64,000 nt of DNA, taken from contig CM051030.1 of assembly GCA_027627225.1 (NCBI GenBank), positions 2,311,501 through 2,375,500 of the forward strand, written 5' to 3'. Shown here piece after piece: positions 12,299-24,461 of this stretch. The DNA comes from Congeria kusceri (taxonomy: Eukaryota; Mollusca; Bivalvia; Myida; Dreissenidae). Within the stretch, counting starts at the first letter, position 1; each line of letters begins with the position of its first letter. Under the pieces are notes generated by a model. That model did not search any database. It was given only the letters and a program-made list of their open reading frames with translations, and was not told the origin of the DNA. The translations under genes were made by a program, and so were the position numbers.

Positions 12299-12830
12299 TT
12301 TGCTTATTGACTTTCAGCAAACAAAACTTTACAACTTAAATTAAATTGAAATATTAATGTCACAGTGTCTCTGTTTAAATGAATAAATTATCCAGAAAGC
12401 ACACATTAAATGTAGTGGCAATTATAGTCAAGCAATAAAACTTCCAACTGAACAGAAAACAAGATAACCTTCAAATGACGCTCAGTGGTCTGATAAACAG
12501 TAAACAGTGTAACTATGTAAACTGTCAGGTGAGTATTAGGTCACGTGAGTATTGGATTAATTTAAATATATTGCACTGTGACAAAGGTTTTGTAGCTGAA
12601 TATCAGGTTACATTGAACAAGTTTTTACCACACAGACCAAATGCAGTTGGTTTAAATGTGTACTGATCAATGTCTATAGAATGTTTATTATTTAAGAGAT
12701 TTACCACACTGACTATTTTATAACAGTTGTCATTTCCTTTTGCCGAAATAACAAACTGATTTGATCTTTTTCTCTCTAGTCATTTTTAAAACAATTTCCG
12801 TTTAATTCTTGTAATATGATGCCATCTCCA
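12299..12830. other. Upstream region of the TRIM-like gene
   Basis: No clear TATA box at a fixed distance, and no other gene. It would contain the promoter or 5' UTR of the minus-strand gene starting at 12298, but nothing specific can be marked. Confidence 0.35.
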
Positions 12831-13310
12831 ATAATTAAAACCAAAGGGAGACAACTCCTGTCCTAAAACACTATAATTGTCTGACCCACATTAAGGACAC
12901 ACTGTCAGTATCAAATGTGGGTTCCAACTGATTATGTGAAGACTCACAATCAAACTTCAAATACAAAGTGAGGCAGCAACTGCTTTAAAAATATTTGTTT
13001 ATATTTACCTTTTTACATAGTTTTTCTGTAAAGATCAACTTTATTGGAAATCATCTGAACATATATGCCCATTTTTTTTTCCCAGTTTTTCAACTGCCTT
13101 ATAGTGTTTCATAGAACAAGTTTCAAGCAAAATGTTCACAATAAATGACAATTCTAACATGTAACATGCAGAATTTTTCTATAGACAAAGAAAAAAACTC
13201 ACCGTTGTTAAACTACCAATAAACAACCCAAAATTAGTTTAGAAACTGTAAAATATACCTTGCATTGTAACTGCAAAACAAATTGTGCTAGGTCATGTTA
13301 CAATTGAAAT
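12831..13310. repeat. Degenerate copy of the long dispersed repeat (3' part)
   Basis: It shares 'attgtctgaccca', 'agtatcaaatgtggg' and later a tail like those at 32740-33090 and 58460-58798. The copy is interrupted by the MITE that follows. Confidence 0.5.
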
Positions 13311-13432
13311 AATTTTTGCATTATCGTTGTTAATCGGCTAATAAACACTAACAGCCTTGTGGTTTAATTAATACACATCAGAACACAAAATCGCTGTTTA
13401 TTAGCCGATAAACAACTCTAAATGCAAAATTA
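13311..13432. mobile_element. Small hairpin MITE
   Basis: The left arm 'ttgttaatcggctaataaac' and the right arm 'gtttattagccgataaacaa' are inverted repeats. They extend outward as ttttgcatt.tcg on one side and its complement on the other, for about 36 bp in total. The loop contains 'ccttgtggtttaatta'. A related, more diverged sequence lies at 15335-15600. Confidence 0.75.
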
Positions 13433-13512
13433 TTTCTTAATTAACAACAGACGCCGGAGGGTGACTGACCACAATATCTCTCAGTTCGAGATCAGGTGAG
13501 CTAAAAATCTGT
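13433..13512 (+). repeat. 3' cap of a minisatellite-type element (tcaggtgagcta)
   Basis: It contains 'gggtgactgaccacaatatc' and ends 'gatcaggtgagctaaaaatc'. Close relatives are the tails at 33040-33090, 43390-43452, 57340-57395, 58745-58798 and 62075-62122. Confidence 0.7.
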
Positions 13513-13589
13513 TAGGTGCAACCACACTACATTGAGGCAGCGTGTCACTGCTTTAGCAACTGTTGTTGTTGATCTCCATGTCATCTTAC

Positions 13590-13735
13590 CTTGGCAAGAC
13601 CTCAGGTTGCAATCCTCAACTTGATGACCATCGCAACCATGGTCACTTCTGTCAGCACAGGTCCTGTGTCTGGCTCAAGTTCCATTCCAGCTGTTTACTC
13701 CCTGGCTGACCAATCTATTTTCTGTACATCACTGC
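13590..13735 (-). pseudogene. Broken exon-like cassette, copy a
   Basis: On the minus strand this is homologous to 58882-59042: 'ggtcagccaggga', 'tggaac', 'gagccagacac', then a V-T-x-V-x-x-V-x-K-like stretch and a donor CAAG/GTAAGATG. The frame that matches the intact copy meets a stop soon after 'ggtcagccagggag', and again after the valine-rich segment. I therefore read it as a decayed duplicate. The gene it came from is not recognised. Confidence 0.5.
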
Positions 13736-13842
13736 CAGGCCCATCTGTTTGAGTATGTGTGTAAATACAACTAAATAATATTGGCACTCATGTGGACGTT
13801 ATATCAATAATTATAAGAGAAAACTTAATAAAGCTTTATATT

Positions 13843-14760
13843 AACAAGAGCTGTCTCAGGACAACACGCTCGACTATTCAACCGCTCTGTCAGAGTTATC
13901 GGCCTTAATCACTACAAAGAAAGAGTCACACTTTTCCTAAAATGCTGGTCACAGATATGTGCCTTGGTCAGTGACCTTATATAATGACCTTGAAGACGTG
14001 TGATCTTTTAGTTGAATATCTGTAGCAGATATTGAGATAATCCTAATAAATTGCAGGTCAGAGCTATGGGCCTTGGTCAGTGACCTTATACAATGTCCCT
14101 GAAGACATATGTAAAATTTCAATTGAAAATCTGAAGTAGTTATAGAGATATCGAGTTGTTGCATTCAAACTTTAACCTGAATTCATAAGTACAAAAAGGG
14201 GCATATTTCTGCTAAATTACTGGTCAGAGTTATGGGCCTTGGTCCGTGACCTTACATAATGACCCCAGACATATGACGTCTCAATGGTGTAGTGGATATG
14301 GTGTCCGCCGTGCCCGGAGATTCCGGGTTCGATCCCCACTCAGGTAGCGTTCTCAAGATCTTTCCAAAGACACCAAGTACTGGTTCTTCCCAGGAAACCC
14401 ACTCAAGAGTGTCTTTCTAAGCTAAGGCTTTCGATGCAATCAAGCTAAAATAAATAGGTTTAAACTAAACTAAAGACATGTCTGAAGTTTCAATTGAAAA
14501 AAGGACATAATTCTGCTAAATTGCAGGTCAGACTTATGGGTCTTGGTCAGTGACCTTACACAATGACCTCAAAGACATGTGTGAAGTTTCTTTTGAATAT
14601 CTGTAGTAGTTACAGAGATATGTACTTGTGACACGCAATCCTTAACCTGAATTTTCTCTTGCATGCAAACTTTAACCTGACATTTCTAAGTCATATCTGT
14701 AGTAGTTAGAGTTACAGAAACTTTAACCAGAGCATTAGGGCGATGCAGACGAACAGGTGA
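13843..14760 (+). repeat. Minisatellite element, family I, interrupted by a SINE
   Basis: The start 'aacaagagctgtctcaggac' and the following 'cacgctcgactattca' are the ctcgac-type cap. Units share 'ttatgggccttggtcagtga', 'aatgacc', 'gaagacatgtgtgaagtttc' and 'atctgtagtagtta'. The 3' cap is degenerate (about 14745-14760). Confidence 0.75.
14274..14468 (+). mobile_element. tRNA-derived SINE
   Basis: The head carries an A-box-like 'tggtgtagtggatatgg' and a B-box 'ggttcgatccc' at tRNA spacing. A body follows with 'aagacaccaagtactggttc' and 'aggctttcgatgcaatcaag', then a short A-rich tail ending in taaactaaact. It is flanked by near-duplicates of agacatatg / agacatgtc, read as a target-site duplication. 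Family I flanking sequence resumes on both sides. Confidence 0.8.
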
Positions 14761-14869
14761 TTAGTCTACATTTTATGTTACTCTGTATGTATGTCAAGAC
14801 CATATTGAGTTCATATGCTGACAGTAAATGCAGTTAAACAATGAGTTTTATAACACTAAACTAAGTTAC

Positions 14870-14953
14870 CAGCCCTGTTGAACAGTCGGCCTGTTACTGG
14901 GAAGATCATGTCCACAGCCACTTCCTTGATCTCCACAGCCTGGCAATGACATA
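14870..14953 (-). CDS. Exon-like segment, open frame with consensus splice sites, gene unknown
   Basis: This 84-nt segment is bounded by the acceptor tatcttccag and the donor gctg/gtaact. It is open in one frame (2 + 27 codons + 1): starts C-H-C-Q-A-V-E-I-K-E-V and ends F-P-V-T-G-R-L-F-N-R-A. A diverged homologue lies at 58031-58142, where D-P-V-T-D-R-L-F is kept. Conservation of the amino-acid pattern and of the splice sites argues for a real or recently real exon. No neighbouring exons could be joined with certainty, and I do not recognise the family. Confidence 0.45.
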
Positions 14954-14999
14954 CTGGAAGATATGGTGAACATATAAATCAATGAGTACATACAAACAT

Positions 15000-15949
15000 A
15001 CAATTTTTATAAACTATATTTTACTAATTATGCTATGGTGGTTGCATGGTTTTGCTTTGTGTTTGTTATTTTCTTTTGAAACACCCCATGTATATTGACA
15101 TATGTTAACATGAATTCTGAACACAATTAGAATTTTGTTATTGTATGTCTACTACTAATGTTCCTGCGCCTGCAAATGTGTCATCGATGACCAGTGTTTA
15201 TAGTATTAAATTAGTTTTGTCAATTGGGTTTTGTCAATTGTTTGAAGAAACAAGGCCATCACATTTAGCACTGCTTCTTTATTAATTATTCACAATTCTA
15301 ACATGATACTACTTTTCATGTAGACACAGAACAAAATTATAGTGGTTTAACTTCCCAATAAACAACGCCAAAAGAAGTCCCGATTCTGAGCGGAGCATAG
15401 TAAAATATAGTTCTCATTACAATTGCAAAAATATGTGTGAAATAATGTTAATATTAAATCAAATCAAAATATTTTTTGCGTTTTCATTGTTTATCGACCA
15501 ATAAACATTTATTTGTTGTTCCAATGTTTGGCTATTAAACCACTCGGGATAACGACCTTGTGGTTTAATTGGCGATGAGCTCTGCTTTGTTAGGGTCTAC
15601 AAAATTCACAGATTGGAGCAATGTCTGGAATATATATGTTCTCTGTTTTGTCTGCATGCATACAAATCATTTTGCAAAAGGAAATTGTCCTTTTATACTG
15701 TACTTTCTGCTCATGTATTCTCTTATTCTGTGAAGTAAGTTGAGGTATCACAAAATAGTTTTAGTCCTGACAAAAAATCAACAAAGGGTAGTATTCAAAC
15801 TTGTTGTGCAATTATGAGTTCTTGTAAGCTTTACTTACACCTGCTATCGTAAATCATTCTGTGCAGAATTAACAAAATGTCTTTTATCATTTTTGAATTA
15901 TGCTTTGCACACTCATAAATAAAAGGGAAGTAATTCAATAACCTTACAT
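15000..15949. other. Unique stretch with a decayed hairpin repeat
   Basis: There is no gene. Positions 15335-15600 share 'gtttaacttcccaataaac', 'gttttcattgtttatcgac' and 'ccttgtggtttaattg' with the MITE region at 13195-13432, and are probably an older relative. Confidence 0.45.
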
Positions 15950-16765
15950 GTCAGGTCCTTGCATGCAACACACCATCTGGTGATGGTGATCATTTCTGCC
16001 AATATAACTGAAAATCCCAGCATGCATGACAATATGATGCTCCAGACAATTATTTGACCTTTGGCCTTAATTTAGTGACCTTGAAGTTTCAGCTACAGAC
16101 CTGATTCTTAAATGCCTCGGGCCTAGTTGTTGCAAGTCACACACTGTCTGATAATGGTCATCAAAGTTATTTGAAAATCCTTCAATGCTGGACAAAGTTA
16201 TTGCCTGGACAAGAATCTTTACAAATATACATTAACTTGATCTTTGAATTTTAAATGTGACCTTGTACTTGGACCAAGGCATCCCATTCTTACACGCCAC
16301 ACACCAGTGCATAATACTTATCACTTATGCCAAGTTATTTAAAAATCCTTCCCTGCTGGACAACAGTATGCTGCGGACAGGATATATGGCTTAAATTCTT
16401 GTATTTGAGACTTGACCTTTAAGAGTGATCTTGACTTTGGACCAAGGGACCTGGTTTTTGCACGCGACAAACCATCTCGATGCTTAGCATTTCAGCCAAG
16501 TTATTTGAAAACCATTCTCTGCTGGACAAAAATATGCTCCGGACAGTATCTATGGCTTAAATTCTTATATTTGACCTTTGACCTTTACGTGATACTTGAC
16601 CTTGGTCCTAGGGAACTGGTTCTTATGCACGACACACCGTCGCACCATGCTTAACACTCTGCCTTACTTATTTGAAATTCCTTCCATGCTGGACAAAATT
16701 ATGTTCCGGACAGGGTCTGTGGGTTATAATTCTTATATTTGACCTTTTGACTGAATTTGTCCACA
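15950..16765 (+). repeat. Minisatellite element, family J (about 165-bp unit)
   Basis: About five units share 'gaccttggaccaaggga'-type text, 'cacgacacaccatct', 'gccaagttatttgaaaatcc', 'tgctggacaaaattatgc', 'ccggacaggatctatggctt' and 'aaattcttatatttgacctt'. Confidence 0.75.
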
Positions 16766-17564
16766 AACAAGAGCTGTCAGAGGACAGCGCACTTGGCTAT
16801 TTGAAGTGCTTCAGTTGGTACGTATTAAATTTTTCCACAACATAGTATGTAAAACATATTTTTATAAATGCACAAAATATGAATAATTTTTATAGCCAAA
16901 TTGAAGAAACTTCGACTAATTATATTCAATTTGCTACAAGTAAAGGACACTTCTGTAACATGACATGAAAATAATGAAATTTCCAATGCTCACACAATAA
17001 ATCTTGGTTTGCCACTTATTTTCCAACAATGATAATTACAAAGCAAATACCAAACAAATATGCTACCACTTATAATTTTCTGCTTTTGTTATGAATTGTT
17101 CATTAGTAAAGCTAGTGGCCTTCGTAAGAAAAGACCTAATAGCACCGACATGAAAGCACAATGGTAGCATTCAAGGTGTTGTCGATTTTGTATGTAATTA
17201 TGATAACACTTAGATAAAATTCCCCCTCAGTAATAAGAATAATTGGACCATAAATCATTCATCATCTGTTCAGACATTCAAAGGTATCTCAATACACACA
17301 AAATATATGTATAATAGCATGTCATTATATATGCACTAAAAGCAATCATGTGCCAACTGGGATTACAAAATAACCCAACTATTTTGACTACACTGAAAGG
17401 CTCTTATTTCCAAACAATATGTTGCTACTGATTTGTTTTAAGTAGGGTTTTGGCAGGTTTTGTTAAATTCTTTGCGTAACAGAAATCAGCAACATGATAC
17501 TATGCTGCAGTGACAAATGGCACATAATTACACTATGCGTACACTTTCCAGTTCTTATTTAAAC
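16766..17564. other. Isolated element 5' cap followed by AT-rich sequence
   Basis: It begins with 'aacaagagctgtcagaggac', the same cap as at 49683, but no matching core or 3' cap follows. The rest is AT-rich without a recognisable gene. Confidence 0.4.
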
Positions 17565-18115
17565 AAAAGATGTTTGTAAAACATGTATGCCCCCCAACTT
17601 GCAGCCAAGTTGCGAATATGTGCAATTGTTATGATTCTTTTTTAATATGCAATCCAAAGCAAGGTCTCAATATACGGTATCTATGTATGGAGTTTCATTA
17701 AAATATCTCTATGCGTTCTCAAGTTATTGAGCAGAAACCGTTTTTCTATTTTTTAGTAACGGTGACTTTGACCATGACCCCACCTACCCCATATACTATT
17801 CCAAGCGAGGTCTCGATATAAGGTATCTATGTATAAAGTTTCATTAAAATATCTAGATGCGTTCTTAAGTTATTGAGTAGAAACTATTTTTCTATTTTTA
17901 GCAACAGTGACCTTGCCCTTTGACCTCAAAATGTATAGGCGTCTTCCTTTCCTCGCAAGTAACCAGCATACCAACTTTCATGATCGTAGGTCAAAGCATT
18001 CTCTAGATATCGTGTGGAAACAAAATGGTCTATGGACTGACTGACCATCTGACAGACCGACTGACAGGTGCACAGCAAGATACCCCCACTTCTTCGAAGA
18101 GGGGCATAATAATAA
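17565..18115 (+). repeat. Minisatellite element, family C core in tatgccccc-type caps
   Basis: The start has 'gtttgtaaaacatgtatgcc' then cccc. The end has a cttcttcgaagaggggcata motif, inverse to the start. Between them lie two to three family C units ('cattaaaatatctctatgcg', 'ttattgagcagaaaccg', 'gaccccacctaccccatata'). It is the same core as 9763-10862 and 21337-22806 inside a different cap. Confidence 0.8.
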
Positions 18116-18164
18116 ACCCCAGTCCTGTGCCAAAGACAGAATTGTATTGTGTACTGCTTTTTCT

Positions 18165-18695
18165 CCACAACTGAGACCACTAAAATTGTCACATGAGGGA
18201 TGGGTATACCCCCACAATATGGCCTTGTCACAAAACTATGGCATTCATTCGAAAAAAATTGACAGATAGAGAATGCTTATATTTGTGAATGGTCAACAGT
18301 GTCTTTGGAAAAATTTAATTTTGATACAAGCCATAAATCTGTCAACATTTAGTGGTTTGTAACCAATGTTAAACTTGATCTGTATTTTATGATGATACAC
18401 CTATGTACCAAAAATAATTTAAATATGTGAAGCCTTTCATGAGTTATTGTCCATGTTTTGGAAGGAATTTAAGTCCAAAAGGGGCCATAACTGTGTCAAA
18501 ATTTAGTGCTTTGTAACCAAAGTCGAACTTGACCTGTACTTTATGATGCTACACATGTGTACTAATAATTATTTAAATATGTCAGCCATTGTTGAGTTAT
18601 CGTTCGGAAACAAAAAACCAACAGACGGACAGACCGACTGACTGATAAGCTCACTCCTATATACCCCCCTAAACTTGGTTTGTGGGGGTATAATA
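18165..18695 (+). repeat. Minisatellite element, family E
   Basis: The 5' cap has 'gtatacccccacaatatggc' and the 3' cap 'ttggtttgtgggggtataat', which are inverted. Two units share 'gtcaacatttagtggtttgt', 'cttgacctgtattttatga' and 'aataatttaaatatgt'. It is related to 33093-33830. Confidence 0.75.
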
Positions 18696-18914
18696 ATGGT
18701 TTTAACCAAAATATCTGCATGCTCAACAGTCTGTCTAAAGTATGGCTGAAATGCCTTAAATGCAGTTTGATATTTTTTCCATCTCAATACCCCTAAAGGA
18801 CTACCAAATTATGGATACATATAAATAGCACATATATTTTTCATGTCAAGACATGGTACCATGATTCAGTCATGTACAGTTCATAGTTTCCAAAGATTCT
18901 TACATACTATAAAC

Positions 18915-19310
18915 TAGACTTGTGTCTGTAGGACACTGATGCCCTCCACATTCCGCTGGTTGTCACAAAACTCCACTAATGTCGAAAAAAACTGCACCAA
19001 AATACCCAGATGCACAAGTTTACATGCTGATGAACATGTTTATTAAGTTTCACTAGCGGTTACACTTTTGAAGTAACACGCGACACAAGTCCAAAAATGT
19101 ATTTTTTTAGCTAAAAAAGGGCCATAACTCCACTAACGTCAGAAAAAAATCACCAAAATACTCAGGTGCACATGTTCATATGCTGATAAACAAGTGTATA
19201 AAGTTTCATTGCACTAGCAGTAACAGTTTTTGAGTTACGCGCGACACAAAAAATCCGACGGACAAGGGCAAATCTATACATGACCACTCAGAAAATTGGG
19301 GCATACAAAT
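18915..19310 (+). repeat. Minisatellite element, family D
   Basis: The start is 'gtgtctgtaggacactgatg' then cccccaca-like text. About two units share 'gccataactccactaacgtc', 'ctgcaccaaaatacccagat' and 'gagttacgcgcgacacaa'. The end is 'ggggcatacaa'. Confidence 0.8.
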
Positions 19311-19369
19311 TAAATACCACCTTATTGGATTTATAAGTTATTATTATTTTTTATCTTTAATGGTTCTTA

Positions 19370-19740
19370 TAATTAAAGATACTGCACTCCAGATAGGCAT
19401 AAAAATGAGCTGTTTTTGAAGTTATGTCTAAACAGTAAAAACATCATTTTTTGTAAAGAACATGATCAAATACTGTCATAAACTGTATAATTTATAGAAA
19501 AAATGTCCTTCAACCCGGAATTCCCGATTTATAAATACTGCGGGTATTCCCAATACAAGCACATCATAAAAATATGCATATGCGCGACTTGATAACATTT
19601 AACTGTCATGTAATAACCTAAATATAAACAGCACTATTTTAAAATTACTCAGTGACTTATAGCGCCTGCAGATGCTATAGATTTTAGACCGATAAAGACA
19701 AAAACTATATAAAACCATTGAATTCAGGTAAATAAAAACA
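19370..19740 (+). repeat. Dispersed repeat, inverted partner of 54715-55140
   Basis: 'gatactgcactccagatagg', 'cgggtattcccaatacaagc' and 'cgcctgcagatgctatag' appear here. They reappear as reverse complements, diverged by substitutions and indels, at 54715-55140. No coding capacity is seen. Confidence 0.7.
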
Positions 19741-21336
19741 AATGTGTCAAAATGTTTTATGTATTCTATATGATTATATACGAAAAATTGTGTATTTTTT
19801 GATAATTTTCTTTAGTTCTTTCGATTAGACCATCTGTAGTGCAGTCCCTTTACAAATTTGTCCTAAAATCTTGTAATTGCAAGACATTTTGGAATTGCCT
19901 AAAAAGTTAGATTATTAATAAGTTAGATAATTAAAACCCAGAACCCTTTATCAATATGTCCAATACAGATTTTGATGTGGTACCTGCATTGAATTGAATT
20001 AGTTCTAGTATTACAACCATTACAACAATTTCAATCAAGGCTTTCATTGATTTCAACATGAATGGTTGAGTGTCTTGAGTGTCTTGTAAAGAACAATGCA
20101 TATAAAGGCATTTCAATAGGTTGTATTTACAAAAGAACAGAATGATAAGAATGGTACATTATATTGATCAGTAGTGCAAATTGCCATTCTGAGTGGGTTT
20201 AACTGCTGGGGTATCTTCTTAAATACTGTATTAAAACTATTTTAACTTTAAGTGTACATAACAAAACCCCCCAAAAACGAAGCTTTTGGTTATTTGATAA
20301 GGACTATTTTACGCAAAGGAATTAATTGAGAAAGGCAATCTTATTTTTTTGAACTATTCAAAATTTGTAGTGTCTATTGATCAGTTTTCAAACATCATAA
20401 TTGGGCCACAGAACATTATAAAGGCATATTATTTCCACTAAACTTTTTTGCATTTTCTATCAACTGAGCGGATCTAAGTAGCACTGGTGATATGCTAAGA
20501 GAAATATGTTAATAGATGTGTGATTGTGCTTTTGTACATTTACAATTGCTTGCACATTACAATATAAAAGCTGTGAAGTCAGTCGAATGATATGATATGC
20601 TTTGCAACTAAATATCTTCTTTTGTACTTATACTTTGAAGTGTTTTATTTTATTTTACCTTCTGCAGATAATGATATCTATAACAGAACCACCAAGTATA
20701 ATCATTTTCAACAAATAATGCACATTCAATGGCCAACACAATTTCGACTGATGGAGGTAATCACAATCCAGTACAATACACTTTACTCTCATATTAATTA
20801 TGAACTTTCCTTTCATATTTAATACCTATAAGACTAAAAAATTATGTCTTTAAGTTTTCTTTACATCCAGAAAGATGCATATATTGCAAACATGTTTGCA
20901 GTAGATACAACAAACATGGAGGGATTTTCTATTTTAAAGCATGCGATACACAAAGAACACTTATAAATGGACATGGAAGAATTCTCAAATATACAAAAAT
21001 GCGTATGAGAGAGCGAATTCCTGCTTATGCTTTATATTTTTACCAATTAAAAATTTGACAGACAGTGTAGGACCACAATTATTTCACAGATGCTCACTCA
21101 TGGATCAAGTCAGAGCATTATGAGAATTATAGAAGAATCGTGATTATACTAAAAGTCACGGGACCGCCGTGATGACTCGTATAATCACATTTTTCCATAT
21201 AATCGCATCTTTCTTAAAAAAAATATGAAAAATTTGCAGCAATTTTTGGGGGTAAATGTACCAATGTTTAGGATAATTAGTGGTTAATTTACATCCAACA
21301 AACTTTAGACTATGTGGAACAAGAAATATCTTTAAA
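19741..21336. other. AT-rich stretch with one old dispersed-repeat copy
   Basis: Positions 20280-20540 ('acgcaaaggaattaattgag', 'gggccacagaacattataaa', 'tagcactggt') are a degenerate copy of the repeat seen at 30756 and 45856. Short open frames on both strands show no recognisable protein. Confidence 0.4.
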
Positions 21337-22806
21337 TAAGAGGGCCACAATGGCCCTAGGTGGCTCAACTGATATCTATGTATGACGTTTCATTAAAATA
21401 TCTCAATAAGTTATTGAGCGAAAACTGTTTTTCTATTTTTAGTAGCAGTGACCCTGACCCCGCCCAACACATAAGTAAAGCAAGGTCTCGATATAAAGTA
21501 TCTACGTATGAAGTTTCATTAAAATATCTCAATGGGTTCTTCAGTTATTGAGCGTAAACCATTTTTCTACTTTTAATAACAGTGACCTTGACCCCACCCA
21601 CCCCTTAAGCAAACCCAAGTGAGGTCTCGATATAAGATATGTGTATTAAGTTTCATTTAAATATAGCAATGCTTTCTCAAGTTATTGAGCTGAAACCATT
21701 TTTCGATTTTCAGTAACAATGACCTTGACCCTACCCACCCCATATGAAATTCCTAGCAAGGTCTCGATATAAGGTACTTGTGTATTAAGTTTCATTAAAA
21801 TAGCTCAATGCGTTCTCAAGATATTTAGCGGAAACCATTTTTCTATATTTAATAATGGTGACCTTGACCCCACCCACCCCATATGCAATCCCAATCAAGG
21901 TCACAAAATAATGCATTTATGCATTAAGTTTCATTAAAATATCTCAATGCGTTCTAAAGATATTGAGCGGAAACTGTTTTTCTTATTTTAGTAACAGTGA
22001 CCTTGACCCCTCCCACCCCATATGCGATCCCATGCGAGGTGTCAATATAAGGTATCTATGTATTAAGTGTCATTAAAATATCTCAATGCATTCTAAAGTT
22101 ATTAAGCGGAAACCATTTTTCTATTTTTAATAACAGTGACCTTGACCCCACCCATCCAATATGCAACCCCAATTGAGGTCTCAATATAATGTTTTAACCA
22201 AATATGAAACCTCTGGGCCTTGTGGTTTCAGAGAAGAATTTTTAAATCATTTTGCCATTTACGTCTATTTAAACCATGTGAGCCCCTGGGTGTGCCCAAC
22301 TTTAACCCCAGGGGCATCATTTGAACAATCTTTATAGAGGACCACTACACGATGTTACATACCAAATATAAAACCTCTAGGCCTTGTGGTTTCAGAGAAG
22401 AAGATTGTTAAAGTCATTTTGCTATATAACCATGTGACCCCCTGGGCATGGCCAGTTTTGACCCCAGGGGCATAGTTTGAACAATCTTTGTACAGGACCA
22501 CTAGAGGATGTCACATATCAAATATGAAAGCTCCAAGCCATGTTGTTTCAGAGAAGATTTTTTAAGTTTTCAGTTTTTAAATCTATTTTGAGCTCTTGTG
22601 ACCTACATATGCAGCGGACCGGAACGATTTTAACCATTTTGAAGAGTGTCACCCAAGGATCATTCCTGTGAAGTTTGGTGAAAATCTGTCCAGCGGTTTA
22701 GGAGAGAATGTTCTTTGAATGAAATTGTTGACACACGACGCAAGACGGACAAAAGGCGATACTAAAAGCTGATTATGAGCACGTTGTGCTCAGGTGAGCT
22801 AAAAAG
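21337..22806 (+). repeat. Minisatellite element, family C core in gctcacctga-type caps
   Basis: The 5' cap is 'gggccacaatggccctaggt' then ggctcaactga. The 3' cap is 'gcacgttgtgctcaggtgag' then ctaaaaa. Six family C units at about 134-145 bp spacing ('ttattgagcggaaacc', 'gaccttgaccccacccaccc', 'cattaaaatatctcaatg') are followed by two longer units with 'aaacctctgggccttgtggt' and 'ttcagagaagaa'. The latter module recurs inverted at 61255-61440. Confidence 0.85.
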
Positions 22807-23164
22807 AAATTCAGCATAAATGTCAATGTTTGTAAATTGAATATCCAACATGAATATTTAAAACTGATGCATTATGTTGATTTGGTTTATAAACGAACAG
22901 GCTCATTTCTTCATAGATCGTTCTTCTACACGCATTTTACATGATTTTTCTATATTATTTAAAATAAAATAATATTATTTTTCAATATTATTTGAAATAA
23001 AATAAATAAGTCAATTTTTATCAGCAAATAGCAAACTCATATTTTCATGTGGCTAGCTCCTAAAACAGTAGTATGAAATGTTTCTATATTTAAAATAAAT
23101 AACAAGAATATAATCATTTCATGTCAAAGCTATGAACTGATGACTATGTTTTAAATCAGTTCCA
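22807..23164. other. AT-rich stretch, nothing identified
   Basis: It contains short near-repeats of 'attatttaaaataaaataa' but nothing gene-like. Confidence 0.3.
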
Positions 23165-23392
23165 CAGCCTGTGTGGACTGTGCAGTCCGCACAGGCTGAT
23201 CCGGGACGACACTTTCCGCTTGTATGGTATTTTCTGTTTCTATGAAGTCTCTTCTAAACATAAATCCACTGTAGGCGGAAAGTGCCGTCCTGTATTAGCC
23301 TGTGTGTTTGTAGGAAGACTAAACAAGCTGATCTGGGACGACACTTTACGCACTTGCATTAAGCCCGGTTTTCCCATGACACCCCTTATATA
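23165..23392. mobile_element. 5'-truncated copy of the hairpin MITE at 9346-9620
   Basis: It contains 'gtccgcacaggctgatccgg', 'cactgtaggcggaaagtgcc' and the intact right end 'actttacgcacttgcattaa' followed by gcccggttttcccatgacac. The left terminal arm is missing. Confidence 0.75.
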
Positions 23393-24461
23393 TATTTGAA
23401 GTGTTTTTGTGATTAAATTATTTTAGTATACAATGCATTTATTCATAGTCTTATAAAAACAATGTCTATTTGTAGATTGTATTGCCTCTACACAAGAATT
23501 TGGTAAAAACATCAGTATTTCACAAGAAAAACAATGATGCAGAGCATCATAAGGCGCCGGGAAACTATGAAATGTCCCTATGTTAAAGGTATCTTAATTA
23601 TGTAAGTCAGTACAATTTACTGATCTTACCGCCTCATATTTTCCATCAGTGGTTTTTTAAATCTAAATAATTTATACAGTATTTGTCAGGCAAATCAAAA
23701 TTTACTAGAAGTTACCTTGTTTCTGAGAAAATAAGGAAGAGAAGGAATATGAGGGTTAAAAGTATTTGTTATGGATTGAGCATTTACACTACGTGTGCCA
23801 AATAAAAACACACGTCAGGGAACATTCATCACAATTAAATATAATGATCTGACTTCATTTTGTGATCACAAAAGCGTTAAGTTATATTTAATAGTTGCGA
23901 TTTAGATTTATATTCCTTTGTGAAAATAAGTCTCGAGCGTTTTTGTGTATAACTATTATAGTTTTAATGCATTCATAAAGCGCACGTAAAGTAAAAATGC
24001 CAAATTTAAAATGAACTGAATTACATATGTCCCAAGCTTCCGCCAGTGTCTATTTATAGAAAGATGCAAAATCTATTTATACATTGAAAAGCCTCTACAG
24101 GAGAAGAAAAGATAAAATGCAATTCTAAATAATTCTTAATAAATAGATCTACCAACGGTTATTCAAATGAACATGCATGGAAAGTTTATAAATATAAGTA
24201 ATTCTCCATTCATTTTAATCTTATTGTCTATGGTTCTCTGGATGCTCGTTAGACGAATCAATGTTGTTTACGTTTATACTATTAATAGGCGCAGGTCAGT
24301 CAGCATGTGTATTCTATGAAATGTTGCCTATCGAATATGCATCATTAACAGCTGATTTTCCCAAGGTCATGTTACACAGCCTATAAACACTGGCATGTAA
24401 ATTGAAAATGAAAATTGAGCCCATGCAACTTTCGAGTAAGGAGCTCAGAACTGGAAATTAC
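23393..24461. other. AT-rich stretch, nothing identified
   Basis: No open frame of note and no repeat shared with the rest of the window. Confidence 0.3.
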
